DNA of 64,000 nt from Burkholderia dolosa (GCF_902499135.1 NZ_CABVPR010000023.1:1-64000), one strand, 5' to 3'. Numbered from the stretch's first letter, positions 53,330 to 62,918 are shown. Notes: generated from the sequence alone by a model not told the origin. Made by a program: numbers and translations.

Positions 53330-53617
53330 TCAGCGACGCCAGCCGGGCCCCCAATAACCGTGATGGCGCCAGTACGGACGGCCATAATAGCCGCCGACGA
53401 CGACAGCCGGCGGCGCATAGTAGGCCGGCGCCGGCGCGTAATAAACCGGCGGTGGAGGCGGCGGCGCGTAGTACACGGGCGGCGGCGGCGCATAGACCGG
53501 ATATGCCGGTGCGACCGGGATACCGATGCCGACCCCGATCGACACGTGGGCCTGTGCGGCGCTCGCCGCACCGAGGCCCAGCGCGGCTGCGGCGATGAAC
53601 GGAATGAGCTTTTTCAC
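53330..53617 (-). CDS. Pro/Tyr/Gly-rich exported protein
   Basis: A 95-residue protein from a GTG at 53617 with AGGAG 8 nt upstream. The signal peptide KKLIPFIAAAALGLGAAS is cleaved near AQA. The mature chain is a low-complexity run of PPPPVYYAPP-like repeats ending in GYYGRPYWRHHGYWGPGWRR. Such proteins are common in Burkholderia envelopes and have no known function. Confidence 0.8.
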   Translation of the reverse strand: MKKLIPFIAAAALGLGAASAAQAHVSIGVGIGIPVAPAYPVYAPPPPVYYAPPPPPPVYYAPAPAYYAPPAVVVGGYYGRPYWRHHGYWGPGWRR

Positions 53618-54160
53618 TTCGATTCTCCTGCTGGAGCGGTATTTTTTGCGCTCCTGTCGGCAACGGCGGGCATGCACGTCGCATGCAAGCAATGTAGCGA
53701 AATCCCGGCCCGCGTGTATCGCGCATTTGTTGCAAATTGCAATTGGGCGCAATCCCATTGCCTGTTTGGGCGCTCCACGAGGCGGCCGGTCGGCGTTGCG
53801 GATTGCGCGATTTCGCCCACAGAGCCGGGGCGCCGCGCGCCGATCGGTCGATTTTACCGGGCCACGCAGCAACGATCGGTACGCCGGCGTAATGAACAAT
53901 TACAAATTTGAGACAGAATCCCGTCAAGGACGTTCGCGCAAACCTCGTTACCGGGGTCGGTTCGAAAACGTCGACGCCTGTGCCGAGCCGGGCCCGCTCG
54001 CGCCGACAACCGCGGTCGCCGGCTCACGCAGCCGACAACGCCCACCGCTTGCTCGAGCCGCATATCGAGATGGCCGCCTGCGCGTACCTCGATCGCGCCC
54101 GACGGCCGCCGCAATCCTGCGATACTGGCGCCTACCCCGTTTTACGCTTCGTGAGCCGCC
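53618..54160. other. Divergent intergenic region
   Basis: About 540 bases without a believable gene. It includes an AT-richer patch around 53690-53770 with short inverted repeats (TTGCAAATTGCAATTG), likely the promoter of the exported protein. Open frames here are arginine-rich artefacts. Confidence 0.45.
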
Positions 54161-55090
54161 ATGTCCGTTCCCGATACCCCTCGCCTCGGCTTCATCGGCG
54201 CCGGTCGCCTCGCGCGCTGCGTCGCGCAGCGTTTCGCGCAGGCCGGCTTTCCTGTCGTCGCGATCGCGAGCCGCACGCGCGAATCGGCCGCGGCCGTTGC
54301 CGCGCGCATCGACGGCTGTCAGGCGGTCGACACGCCGCAGCACGTCGTGGACGCCGCCGACCTGATCTTCCTGACGGTCCCTGACGATCATCTGGCATCG
54401 AGCGCCGCCGCGCTGCGTTTCGACGCGTCGCGCGCCGCCGGGCAGGCGCTCGTTCATTGCAGCGGCGCGTCGCCGGTCGACCTGCTCGATCCGGCGAAGC
54501 GTCAACGCGCGGCGACCGGCGGCTTCCACCCGCTGTACCTGTTCGGCGGCACCGACGCCGATCTCGCGCGCATCGACGGCTGTTCGGTCACGATCGAGGC
54601 CGACGGCGCACTGCACGCAACGCTCGTGCGCCTGGCCGGCGCACTCGGCTGCCATCCGCTGTCGATTCCGGCGGGCGGCCGGATGCTTTATCACGCGGCC
54701 GCACACTACGCGGCGAGCTTCGCCCTGTGCGGGCTGTCGGAAGCCGTCGAGCTGTGGCGCGACCTCGGCTTCGACGAGGAAGCCGCGTTGCGCGCGCTGC
54801 TGCCGATGCTTGCCGGCACGATCGAGACCGCTCGCGACAAAGGGCTCGCGAACGCGCTCGCGGGCCCCGTGTCGCGCGGCGATACGACGATCGTCGAGCG
54901 CCAGCTCGCACTGCTCGAAGCGCGCGGCGGCGATCACGCGACGCTGTATGCGCTGATGACGCGTCGTGCGGTCGCCCTCGCCGCGAAGCGCACGGTGCCG
55001 CCCGCGTCGCTGCCGGCGCTCGCCGAAGCGGTCGAAACGTCGCTCGCGCGTGCGGCGGCGCACCCCTCCCCTTCGCAAGACGAGGCGTGA
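54161..55090 (+). CDS. Rossmann-fold DUF2520 family protein
   Basis: A 309-residue protein. LGFIGAGRLARCVAQRF (9-25) is an NADP-binding fold like that of pyrroline-5-carboxylate reductases. The C-terminal helical DUF2520 half has FHPLYLFGG and YHAAAHYAASFALCG. It is probably an oxidoreductase of unknown substrate. YggT follows 76 nt downstream. Confidence 0.88.
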   Translation: MSVPDTPRLGFIGAGRLARCVAQRFAQAGFPVVAIASRTRESAAAVAARIDGCQAVDTPQHVVDAADLIFLTVPDDHLASSAAALRFDASRAAGQALVHCSGASPVDLLDPAKRQRAATGGFHPLYLFGGTDADLARIDGCSVTIEADGALHATLVRLAGALGCHPLSIPAGGRMLYHAAAHYAASFALCGLSEAVELWRDLGFDEEAALRALLPMLAGTIETARDKGLANALAGPVSRGDTTIVERQLALLEARGGDHATLYALMTRRAVALAAKRTVPPASLPALAEAVETSLARAAAHPSPSQDEA

Positions 55091-55166
55091 TATGGTGTCG
55101 GCCGATGCGCCGCCATCCGGCGTTGGCGGCCGCACGCTACTCGACTGTATAAAAAGGATGCCAACG

Positions 55167-55730
55167 ATGTTCGGCGAGATCGCCCGTTTTCTGCTCAATA
55201 CCGTCTTCACGCTGTTCGGCGCCGCGCTGATCCTGCGGGTCTGGATGCAAGCCGTGCGCGTGCCGCCGTATAACCCCGTCACGCAAGCCGTGCTGCAAGC
55301 GACGAACTGGCTCGTGCTGCCGCTGCGCCGTGTGATCGCCGGCGTACGCGGCATCGACTGGGCAAGCGTCGCCGCCGCACTGCTCACCGCGCTCGTGTAC
55401 GTCGTCCTGATGGTCGTGATGGCCGGCTTCGATCCGGCGTCGGTGCTCGCCACGCTCGTGGTCGTCGCGCTGCTGACCGTCGTGAAGTGGGCGCTCAACC
55501 TGGTGATCTGGATGACGATCCTGATGGCGCTGCTGTCGTGGCTCAATCCGGCTTCGCCCGCGATGCCGATCCTCTACCAGCTCACCGCGCCGTTCCTGAA
55601 TCCGCTGCGCCGGATCATCCCGAATCTCGGCGGCATCGACCTGTCGCCGATCCTGCTGTTCGTGATCGTGCAGGTGCTGCTGATGATCGTCACGCGCGCC
55701 GCCGTGTCGCTGACGATTTTCGGCATCTGA
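55167..55730 (+). CDS. yggT: YggT family membrane protein
   Basis: A 187-residue inner-membrane protein with about four to five helices and two YggT repeats: ILRVWMQAVRVPPYNPV and MALLSWLNPASP, each followed by PLRR. YggT proteins are linked to cell division and osmotic or ion tolerance, without a defined activity. The ATG at 55167 lies 9 nt after AAAAAGGA; an ATG at 55158 is too close to it. Confidence 0.88.
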   Translation: MFGEIARFLLNTVFTLFGAALILRVWMQAVRVPPYNPVTQAVLQATNWLVLPLRRVIAGVRGIDWASVAAALLTALVYVVLMVVMAGFDPASVLATLVVVALLTVVKWALNLVIWMTILMALLSWLNPASPAMPILYQLTAPFLNPLRRIIPNLGGIDLSPILLFVIVQVLLMIVTRAAVSLTIFGI

Positions 55731-55779
55731 CGCATCGCGCCGGCGCGCAGCTCCGCGCCGATAACTCGCGGCGAAAACG

Positions 55780-56130
55780 TTACGCCGCCGGCCCCTGCGC
55801 CGGCGGCCCGTCGAGCGTGTCGATCACGCCGAAGCGCGCCGGAATCATCGCGTAGCACACGCGCACCTTCTCGCGCGACAGCCGCTCGAGCAGCCGCTGC
55901 GCGTCGTTCTCGCTGACGATGAACTCGACCTCGATCGCAAGCGAGCCCTGCAGTTCGAAGAAGCGGTCCTCGTGCAGCACGCGATGCTGGCCGAAACCGG
56001 CCATCGCGCGAAACGCGGAGCCGCCTGCAACGCCCATCCGGTTCCCTTCCTCGAGCAGCCATTCCCACAGCGGCTTCCAGTGCAGCCGGTGCTGCTCGTG
56101 TACGTAGAAGCGCAAGAACACCTTGTCCAT
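55780..56130 (-). CDS. DUF190 family protein
   Basis: A 116-residue cytoplasmic protein, MDKVFLRFYVHEQHR..., with GVAGGSAFRAMAGFG and EVEFIVSE, a PII-like ferredoxin-fold family. DUF190 genes very often sit beside crcB, as here (23 nt). A role in fluoride or ion-channel control is inferred from context only. Confidence 0.9.
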   Translation of the reverse strand: MDKVFLRFYVHEQHRLHWKPLWEWLLEEGNRMGVAGGSAFRAMAGFGQHRVLHEDRFFELQGSLAIEVEFIVSENDAQRLLERLSREKVRVCYAMIPARFGVIDTLDGPPAQGPAA

Positions 56131-56153
56131 CGCAGCCTCCGATGCCGGCGGGC

Positions 56154-56540
56154 TCAGGCCGCTGCGAGCCACGCGCGCGCGGTCCACATGCCGAGCGCCG
56201 TCAGCGTGAACGATCCAGTCAAGTGTAGGGCAGCCACCGCAAACGCCCATCCGAATTCGCCCTGCAACGCGTGCGTCATCACCTCGACCGAATAGGTCGA
56301 AAACGTCGTGAGTCCGCCTAGAAAACCGGTGATCACGAACAGCCGCCATTCGGGCGGCAGCCCGACCCGCGTCGTGAAGACGACGGCCGCGACGCCGATC
56401 ACGTAGCCGCCGATCAGGTTCGCCGCGAGCGTGCCGAGCGGCACGGCCGGAAAGAATGCGTTCAGCGCGAGGCTCAGGAACCAGCGCAGCAGCGCGCCGA
56501 GCCCGGCGCCGACGAAAATCGCGACGATCGAATAGAACAA
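56154..56540 (-). CDS. crcB: Fluoride exporter CrcB (Fluc)
   Basis: A small dual-topology fluoride channel of four membrane helices. [27 protein letters not shown] with the pore-lining Asn, and [16 protein letters not shown] (read as [14 protein letters not shown]) are diagnostic. The start is placed at the TTG at 56540 ([10 protein letters not shown]), with GAGGAG 5 nt upstream; a GTG two codons earlier overlaps that site. 128 residues. No fluoride riboswitch is apparent upstream. Confidence 0.93.
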   Translation of the reverse strand: MFYSIVAIFVGAGLGALLRWFLSLALNAFFPAVPLGTLAANLIGGYVIGVAAVVFTTRVGLPPEWRLFVITGFLGGLTTFSTYSVEVMTHALQGEFGWAFAVAALHLTGSFTLTALGMWTARAWLAAA

Positions 56541-56925
56541 GGGCACTCCTCGTGCGGATGGCGGCGACGCGCCGCGTGTCGGAACTGTATGCGTAATTGC
56601 ATCGCGGCGGCAATTCGGCCGTTCGGACGGCTATTCGGCGCCGATGCAGGTTTTGCGCCGCTGCATTTTTCATTTCCGCGCCATTACGCAGTTCATTACG
56701 GATTCATTTCCGGATTTCCGATTATCCGGATGATTTTCGGGTTCGCTCGAAGCATGACGATCGGCAGCCTGAAACTCTTGATACACGGCCGTTCTCGGCC
56801 GATGCCCGACACGTGGTTTCCCTTATCTGACATTCCCGAATCGGGCCGTTATTCGATGTACCCGTTCGCGGTTATTTCGTAGACTTCAATCGACCACCCG
56901 CTCCAATCCGCATGGAGACCCGAAA
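56541..56925. other. Intergenic region upstream of the sedolisin
   Basis: About 385 bases, AT-richer than its surroundings, with a short inverted repeat TCCGGAT..ATCCGGA near 56711-56733. It probably holds the divergent promoters of crcB and the peptidase. No gene is seen. Confidence 0.45.
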
Positions 56926-58137
56926 ATGAAGAACATCCGCGTGTCGTCCATGCTGATTCCCGCGCTATGCGTGTCGCTCGCCGCGCCGCCCGTCGTGCTG
57001 GCTGCCGGCAACGGCCCGCCGTCCTATGTCGAGGGCACGCGGCCGCCTAAAGGCTATGCGCGCCCGCCGTTCCATACGAAGCCGCTGCTCAATTCGTCGA
57101 AAGTATCCGGCCTCACGCCCGCACAGGCGCGCCATGCGTATGGCTTCGACGCGCTTGCGAACCAGGGCGACGGAATGACGGTCGCGATCGTGGACGCGTA
57201 CGACGATCCGAAGATCGAAGCCGATCTCGGCACCTTCAGCAGCACGTTCGCGCTGCCGCCCTGCACGACCGCGAACGGCTGCTTCACGAAGATCTATGCG
57301 AGCGGCAGCAAGCCGCGCACCGATTCAGGGTGGTCGCTCGAAACTGCGCTCGACGTCGAGTGGGTGCATGCGATCGCGCCGAAAGCGCGGATCGTACTCG
57401 TTGAAGCCGCATCGGCCAGCTTCGCCGATCTGATGGCAGCGGTCGACGTCGCCGTACGGCGCGGCGCGTCCGTCGTGTCGATGAGCTTCGGCGCCGGCGA
57501 ATTCGGCGGCGAGACGAGCCTCGACAGCCATTTCACCGTGCCCGGCGTGACGTTCGTCGCGTCGTCGGGCGACAGCGGCAGCGGCGCCGAATATCCGGCG
57601 GCATCGGCATACGTGGTGTCGGTCGGCGGCACGACGCTGTCGGCGGATCGCACCGGCAACTACATCGGCGAGACGGCATGGAGCGGCAGCGGCGGCGGCG
57701 TGAGCGGCCAGGAAGCCGAACCGTCGGGCCAGGCGACGTGGCCGATTCCGGTCGCCGGCAGCCGCGGCGTGCCGGACGTCAGCTACGACGCCGATCCGTC
57801 GACCGGCTTCGCCGTGTACGACTCGGTCAACTACAACGGACGCTCGGGCTGGTTCCAGGTCGGCGGCACGAGCGCCGGCGCGCCGCAGTGGGCCGCGCTG
57901 TTCGCGATCGCGAACTCGATGCGCGCAGCGATCGGCAAAGGCCCGTTGACCGGCACGTACGACCGGCTGTACGCGGCCGGCAAAGCCGCGTACGGCAGCG
58001 ACTATCGCGACGTAACGACCGGCAGCAACGGCAATTGCGGCATGCTCTGCACCGCGTCGGGCGGCTACGACTACGTGACGGGCCTCGGCTCGCCGCAAGC
58101 CGCCTCGTTGATACCGGCGCTCGTCGGCCAGCCGTAG
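56926..58137 (+). CDS. Secreted S53 family serine-carboxyl peptidase (sedolisin)
   Basis: A 403-residue exported peptidase. The signal peptide (1-27) ends near VLAA. The catalytic residues are visible in context: E139 and D143 in LETALDVEW, the oxyanion aspartate D216 in SSGDSG, and S316 in GGTSAGAP. D361 in DYRDVTTG is a likely calcium ligand. The long activation propeptide of typical sedolisins is missing; only about 55 residues separate the signal from the catalytic domain. Such peptidases act at low pH outside the cell. Confidence 0.9.
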   Translation: MKNIRVSSMLIPALCVSLAAPPVVLAAGNGPPSYVEGTRPPKGYARPPFHTKPLLNSSKVSGLTPAQARHAYGFDALANQGDGMTVAIVDAYDDPKIEADLGTFSSTFALPPCTTANGCFTKIYASGSKPRTDSGWSLETALDVEWVHAIAPKARIVLVEAASASFADLMAAVDVAVRRGASVVSMSFGAGEFGGETSLDSHFTVPGVTFVASSGDSGSGAEYPAASAYVVSVGGTTLSADRTGNYIGETAWSGSGGGVSGQEAEPSGQATWPIPVAGSRGVPDVSYDADPSTGFAVYDSVNYNGRSGWFQVGGTSAGAPQWAALFAIANSMRAAIGKGPLTGTYDRLYAAGKAAYGSDYRDVTTGSNGNCGMLCTASGGYDYVTGLGSPQAASLIPALVGQP

Positions 58138-58195
58138 CAGTCGCCGCGCGTGTGCCGCTTGCCGTTTTGCTGGCCGTTTCGCTCGCACCGCGCCG

Positions 58196-59158
58196 TCACG
58201 TGCCGCGCCATGCGCGGTCGAGCGCGCGCAACGTCGCGAGCGCGCCGCCCTTCAGTCCGATCACGTCCGCGCGGCGCGCGTGCGCTTCTCGCGCGTTGAT
58301 GCGGATCACGTCGGCACCGAGCCGCTCGCCGATCAGACGCACGGTCGGAATCGCGGTGCCCGCGCCGATTTCGACGACCGCCACACGGCCCGCCCGTGCA
58401 ATCCAGCGCTCCATCGCGCGCTCCTGCGCTTCGTAGCGCGCACCGAGCCAGCCCGTATCGCCGAACATCAGGATGTTCGGTCGCGCGAGGCCGCCGCAGT
58501 GCGGACAGCGCGGCACTTCGCCGACGAGCGTACACGCAGCTTCGTCGACGTCCGGCACGAACGGTGCGGCGTCCCACGTGTCGTCCGAGCACGGCCGCAG
58601 GCATTGCATCGCGTGAATCGATCCGTGAATTTCGACGATCCGCTCGGGATCGAAGCCGGCTTTCTGGAACTGCCCGTCGACATTGCTCGTCAGCACGAAA
58701 CCGCCGTTCGGCATCGTGTCGATCCAGCGGCGCAGGATCGCGAAGCCCGCATGCGGCACCGTCGCGCGGTACAGCGCGAGACGATGTCCGTAGAAGCCCC
58801 ACGCGAGTCGCGCACGCGCGCGAAACGCGTGCGGCGACGCGATCTCGTGGAACGCGAAACGCTCGTGGCGCAGCGCCGGATACGCGCGCCAGAAACCGTC
58901 CGTGCCGCGGAAATCGGGCAGCCCCGAATCGACGCCGATGCCGGCGCCCGCGGTCACGAGCAACGCATCGGCACGCGCGAGCGCGTCGACGGCGCACGCG
59001 ACGAGATCGGCAGGCAGGCGCGCGGCCGCGGCAACGGACGCGGCATCGGTGGAATCGGTGGAATCGGTGGAATCGGTGGAATCGGTGGAATCGGTGGAAT
59101 CGGTGGAATCGGTGGAATCGGCGGAATCGGCGGAATCGTTGGAATCGGGAAACGACAT
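58196..59158 (-). CDS. Sirtuin (SIR2 family NAD-dependent deacylase)
   Basis: A 320-residue protein with a full SIR2 core: GAGIGVDSGLPDFRG (71-85) for NAD+, TSNVDGQF and the catalytic histidine in EIHGS. A four-cysteine zinc module (C..C then CPHC) and NILMFGDTGW follow. It removes acyl groups from lysines using NAD+. The first 40 residues are a Asp-Ser-Thr repeat from a 9-bp tandem array. Alternative starts after the repeat are possible. Confidence 0.88.
   Translation of the reverse strand: MSFPDSNDSADSADSTDSTDSTDSTDSTDSTDSTDSTDAASVAAAARLPADLVACAVDALARADALLVTAGAGIGVDSGLPDFRGTDGFWRAYPALRHERFAFHEIASPHAFRARARLAWGFYGHRLALYRATVPHAGFAILRRWIDTMPNGGFVLTSNVDGQFQKAGFDPERIVEIHGSIHAMQCLRPCSDDTWDAAPFVPDVDEAACTLVGEVPRCPHCGGLARPNILMFGDTGWLGARYEAQERAMERWIARAGRVAVVEIGAGTAIPTVRLIGERLGADVIRINAREAHARRADVIGLKGGALATLRALDRAWRGT
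59051..59149. repeat. 9-bp tandem repeat within the sirtuin gene
   Basis: Eleven units of GGAATCGGT on the plus strand, seven exact and four slightly changed at the right end. The unit is a multiple of three, so copy-number change alters the number of Asp-Ser-Thr triplets without breaking the frame. Confidence 0.93.
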
Positions 59159-59298
59159 GATGGCGGGCGGCAGCGGCGTCGAGCGAGATCGAACTGGCGT
59201 CGGCGATCATACGCCGTTTCGCTCGCGACGATAGTTCCGTTTCGCGAGTCGAGTCGATTCGCTTCGCGCCGGATACGCGATCACCGTCGCCGCACGCG

Positions 59299-60468
59299 TC
59301 ACCGAACGGACAGCGCACGGAACGCCGCGTGCACGCGTGCATGGCATTCGAAGCCGATGCCCGGCGCGCTCGGCAACGCGGCATAGCCGGCGTCGACGCG
59401 CTCGCCATCCGCCAGTCCGCTGAACGGATGAAACGCGAACGGATTGACTTCCGCGCCGCCGAGCCCGAGCGCGGCAACGACGTGCAGCGAGAACAGATGA
59501 CCGCCGTGCGGCCAGAACGCGTCGCGTCGCCAGCCTCGCGACACGAAGTGATCGACGATCTGCAGATAGCCGGACAGTCCATAGCAATGGACCGGATCGA
59601 ACACGAGGACGTCGCGGTCGCTGCGCAGGCCGCCGTAGCGATCGAGCAGCTTCGCCTCCGCGAGCGAGAACAGCGCTTCGCCGGCCGCGATCGGCGGTGC
59701 GTATTGCGCGGCGAGCTGCGCATGAAGCGGCAGGTCGAGCGGATCGCAAACGTCCTCGAACCACCACAGGCCGAACGGTGCGAGCATCGCGGCCGCATCG
59801 CCGGCGTTCGTCGCGTCGTACGCGTTCATCGCATCGACCGCCAGATGCGCGCTGTCGGCAAGACGCGCGGCGGCCGCTTCGATGCGCCGTCGGTCGACGT
59901 CGAGGTCCGTCGCGCCGATCTTGATCTTCGCGTGCGTGTAGCCGAGATCGACGATGCGGCGCATCTCGTCGGACAGCCGCGCGAGATCGTCGCGCGGATA
60001 ACGATAGCCGCCGCCCGCATATACGCGCACGCGCGCCGTCCGAGCCGGCGCCGCGCGGCCGAGCCGATCGGCGATCAAGCAATGGAGCGGCACACGCGCG
60101 ATCTTCGCGGCGGCATCCCAGATCGCCATGTCGAGCGTGCCGACCGCGACGCATCGTTCGCCGTGTCCGCCGGGCTTTTCGCCGGCCATCATCGCGCGCC
60201 ACGCGCGCAGCGGGTCGAGGTTCGTGCCGGCGTCGTCCGCGAGCGCTTCTGCGGCGGCAAGCAGTCGCGGCGCAAAGCGTTCGCGGATCAGGCCGCCTTG
60301 CGCGAAGCGGCCGGCCGATGCGTATCCGTAGCCCGTCACCGGACGTCCGTCGCGCACGACGTCGGTCACGATCGCGACGATGCTCGTCGTCAGGCCGCCG
60401 GACGCAATGGCCGGATCGTCATAGCGGGAAACCGGAATCGCCTGCTCGCGGATGTCGAGGATGCGCAT
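59299..60468 (-). CDS. Enolase-superfamily dehydratase, D(-)-tartrate dehydratase-like
   Basis: A 389-residue mandelate racemase/muconate lactonizing enzyme fold. Likely catalytic and metal residues: K181 and K183 (KIK), D212, E238, E264 and H321/H324 in HGGHLFSLH. These match the spacing of Bradyrhizobium D-tartrate dehydratase almost exactly (one residue offset from memory). EKPGGHGERCVAVGTLDMA and TTSIVAIVTDVVRDG also agree. It would dehydrate D-tartrate or a related acid sugar to the keto acid. The substrate needs testing. Confidence 0.82.
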   Translation of the reverse strand: MRILDIREQAIPVSRYDDPAIASGGLTTSIVAIVTDVVRDGRPVTGYGYASAGRFAQGGLIRERFAPRLLAAAEALADDAGTNLDPLRAWRAMMAGEKPGGHGERCVAVGTLDMAIWDAAAKIARVPLHCLIADRLGRAAPARTARVRVYAGGGYRYPRDDLARLSDEMRRIVDLGYTHAKIKIGATDLDVDRRRIEAAAARLADSAHLAVDAMNAYDATNAGDAAAMLAPFGLWWFEDVCDPLDLPLHAQLAAQYAPPIAAGEALFSLAEAKLLDRYGGLRSDRDVLVFDPVHCYGLSGYLQIVDHFVSRGWRRDAFWPHGGHLFSLHVVAALGLGGAEVNPFAFHPFSGLADGERVDAGYAALPSAPGIGFECHARVHAAFRALSVR

Positions 60469-61038
60469 CGTCGTGGTTCGCTCGAAGTCGTCAGGAAGCG
60501 CTTCGACGCTCTACCACTGAAGCGTGCGATGCGTCGGAGCGACAGTTCGATCGCAGCATCATAGGCGTTCGCGCGATGCATTGCAGACGCCGCGCGAACG
60601 CGCGATCCGGGCAGCCGCAACGTCACTGTGAATTCGACGCGCGTGAGCGTCGACGTATCGATGCGCGCGATGCGGTAAAACCAGCATTGCCGCGCTCGCG
60701 ATCGGTAAGCGATGCCGATCCCGGCTCCGCTTTCGCATCGCTCCGAATCGACGGCACGTCGGTGCGAATCGTCGGAATGCTCACTATCGTTCGTCGATCC
60801 GCTACGACGATCCGCACGCGCTGACGGTCGACGAACGCGAGTTGTTCCGCCCCTACTCGAAACAGCTTGACCACGCGATCGATCACGCGTACTGTGGGCC
60901 ACTGAAGTTTTCAAGAAGCGCGATTGCTGTTCATCATCCACCGCGACGAGCGCGGTATTCGTTGTCCTCTCCCTCCTTGATTCTTTTTCCCGCGTCCGTT
61001 CGTGGCGCATCTGCACGTTCATTTTCAGGAGATCCAAC
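60469..61038. other. Intergenic region and leader of the cold-shock gene
   Basis: 570 bases with no convincing gene. The last 150 or so, ending in AGGAG before the csp ATG, are likely its long 5' leader, as cold-shock messages commonly have. Confidence 0.5.
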
Positions 61039-61242
61039 ATGGATACCGGTACCGTCAAGTGGTTCAACGACAGCAAGGGCTTCGGCTTCATCACGCCCGA
61101 CAACGGCGGCGACGATCTGTTCGCCCACTTCTCTGAAATTCGCGGCGACGGCTTCAAGACGCTCGCCGAAGGCCAGAAGGTCAGCTACGAGACCAAAAAG
61201 GGCCCCAAAGGCCTGCAGGCTTCGAATATCACTCCGCTTTAA
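61039..61242 (+). CDS. Cold-shock protein (CspA family)
   Basis: A 67-residue OB-fold RNA chaperone. [16 protein letters not shown] is RNP1, and [12 protein letters not shown]2. It has an AGGAG site 6 nt upstream. First of a rightward series of small genes. Confidence 0.96.
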   Translation: MDTGTVKWFNDSKGFGFITPDNGGDDLFAHFSEIRGDGFKTLAEGQKVSYETKKGPKGLQASNITPL

Positions 61243-61491
61243 TTCCGCACGCTGCCGGCGCCCGTCGCGCGGCAGCATGCAATCGCGGCGCCTCGCGCTG
61301 CCTGCATCGGAGTGCCAACACATTCCGATGCAGAGGTCCGATCCGGCTCCGCCCGCTTTCGCGTGCGGACGTCGGTCGTGTGTGCGTCAACGTACACATG
61401 CGTCCGATGCGGCGTACGCGCACTTGCGCACGGCGGGATCGGGCGAGGCCCGCTCATCGCGTCGCGCAAGCGGCGCAGCAGGAGAACCTGC

Positions 61492-61656
61492 ATGACCCGA
61501 ATTCCGTCCCGCGGCAACAAGACGCCGCCGAGAAACAAGCACGCGCTTGCGTTGCCGAAGCTCGGCACTGCGTTGAACTGGGTAGCGCCCAAGCTCGAGC
61601 CTGTCACGAAAGCGCGCGCAAGCACCAGGAAGCGCACGCCTGCTTCACCGCAATGA
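61492..61656 (+). CDS. Possible 54-residue basic protein
   Basis: A small frame behind AGGAG (spacing about 8) encoding MTRIPSRGNKTPPRNKHALA... with 13 Lys/Arg. The site and the series of small genes around it favour a real gene, but no homologue is recognised, so it could be chance. Confidence 0.4.
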   Translation: MTRIPSRGNKTPPRNKHALALPKLGTALNWVAPKLEPVTKARASTRKRTPASPQ

Positions 61657-62118
61657 CCAATCTGTCCGCCGACAGATTCGTCTACCCGAAATCGTTCTGC
61701 TACGACACGCGTGCACCGCGCGTCGATTACCGATGCAACGATCGACGCGCATCCTGCGTGTGAGCGAAATAGCGATTCGCTTCACGTCGCGCGATCGAAC
61801 CCGACATCGCGACGATACGACTGCACCGGTCGTGCCCGTTCGTCATCCGATATATCGAAGCGCGCCTGCGCCGATCCGTCGTTCGTGTACATCCGAAATT
61901 GAGATGGACACCCGACGAACGACGCGCGTATGATCGATTCATCGAGCACGCGTTGTCCTCCGGCTGCTCGCTTCTTCATCTGCCCTCTCGCTGCATTGCG
62001 CGTCGTGTCACGCGCATGGTTTTGTCCCTTTCACATCACCCGTATCGCCGTCCAGCGGTCATGCGGCTGAACGCGCATATCGACGCAATCCGTCGCAAGC
62101 GCGCCTCAGGAGTTCATC
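61657..62118. other. Intergenic region
   Basis: About 460 bases. I see no supported gene or hairpin terminator. Several short overlapping frames on both strands lack ribosome sites. Confidence 0.45.
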
Positions 62119-62403
62119 ATGAGCATGCATCTCTATCGCGGATTCGAAATCTATCCGCTCATTTATCCGCACGTGCCGGCCATCAACGGCAGTGCCCACA
62201 ACTACGATGCGGGGTTCGACGCGGCAGTGAAGATCTGCCTGCGCGGCACCACCGACACGGTGACGCAAAGCCAGACGTTCCGCTTGCTCGATCGCGCGCC
62301 GTTCGGCACCGCGGGCGACGCACGTCGCGCGTCGGTGCGCTACGCCGAAAACATCATCGACGACAATCGCGACAAGCAGGATTTCTTTCCCAGCGCGTCC
62401 TGA
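62119..62403 (+). CDS. Small protein of unknown function, similar to the 8.3 kb gene
   Basis: A 94-residue soluble protein starting MSMHLYRGFEIYPL behind CAGGAG. The motif order GFEI, Y-x-GF, CLRG, ASVRYAE and IIDDN matches the 8259-8552 protein loosely. It lies in a rightward small-gene series with csp and rpsU, suggesting a stress-related transcript. Function unknown. Confidence 0.7.
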   Translation: MSMHLYRGFEIYPLIYPHVPAINGSAHNYDAGFDAAVKICLRGTTDTVTQSQTFRLLDRAPFGTAGDARRASVRYAENIIDDNRDKQDFFPSAS

Positions 62404-62450
62404 CGCGACGCGCGACGGCAATACGAACTGCCCGTTATCCGGAGGACGAA

Positions 62451-62660
62451 ATGATCATCGACGAACTGCTTGGCCTCGTCAGGCGACGCGAAGTCGCGTG
62501 GAGCGACGTCGCGCTGCCTGCCGAAATCGCCGACTCGGCACTCGGCCATCAACCGGCGCTGCAGATGTTTGCGGCCGTTCGCGCGCTGTCGATCGGCGCC
62601 GGATATTCGGAATTCGAATCCGATGAAATCGCGAGCGCCGTGATGACGCGGCTCGGCTAG
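62451..62660 (+). CDS. Small protein of unknown function
   Basis: A 69-residue acidic protein, MIIDELLGLVRRREVAWSDV..., with GGAGGACGAA right before the ATG. Mainly helical by composition. 36 nt before rpsU. Not recognised. Confidence 0.65.
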   Translation: MIIDELLGLVRRREVAWSDVALPAEIADSALGHQPALQMFAAVRALSIGAGYSEFESDEIASAVMTRLG

Positions 62661-62696
62661 CCGGATTCCCGCCCACCGTTTCGAAACAGGATTCCC

Positions 62697-62909
62697 ATGA
62701 CGACCATTACGCTGAAGGCCAACGAACCGATCGACGTCGCGCTCCGGCGATTCCGGCGAGACATCGAGAAAACCGGCCTGATCCGCGAATTGCGCAGCCG
62801 CACCAGCTACGAAAAACCGACCGCGGAGCGCAAGCGGAAAAAAGCGAGTGCCGTTGCGCGACAGCGGCTGCGAACGCGACGTTTGTTGCCGCCGCGCAAA
62901 ATGTACTAG
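62697..62909 (+). CDS. rpsU: 30S ribosomal protein S21 (paralogue)
   Basis: A 70-residue protein, [20 protein letters not shown]..., with the S21 helix [15 protein letters not shown] and a basic tail. The typical rpsU neighbours (dnaG, rpoD) are absent; instead it sits with a cold-shock gene, so it is probably an extra, conditionally used S21 of the kind known in Burkholderia. Confidence 0.93.
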   Translation: MTTITLKANEPIDVALRRFRRDIEKTGLIRELRSRTSYEKPTAERKRKKASAVARQRLRTRRLLPPRKMY

Positions 62910-62918
62910 GAGAGCGCC

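Noticed and set aside
53690-53770. Inverted repeats as a possible operator
   Set aside because: Short and imperfect, matching no binding motif I recognise; noted only as part of an intergenic region.
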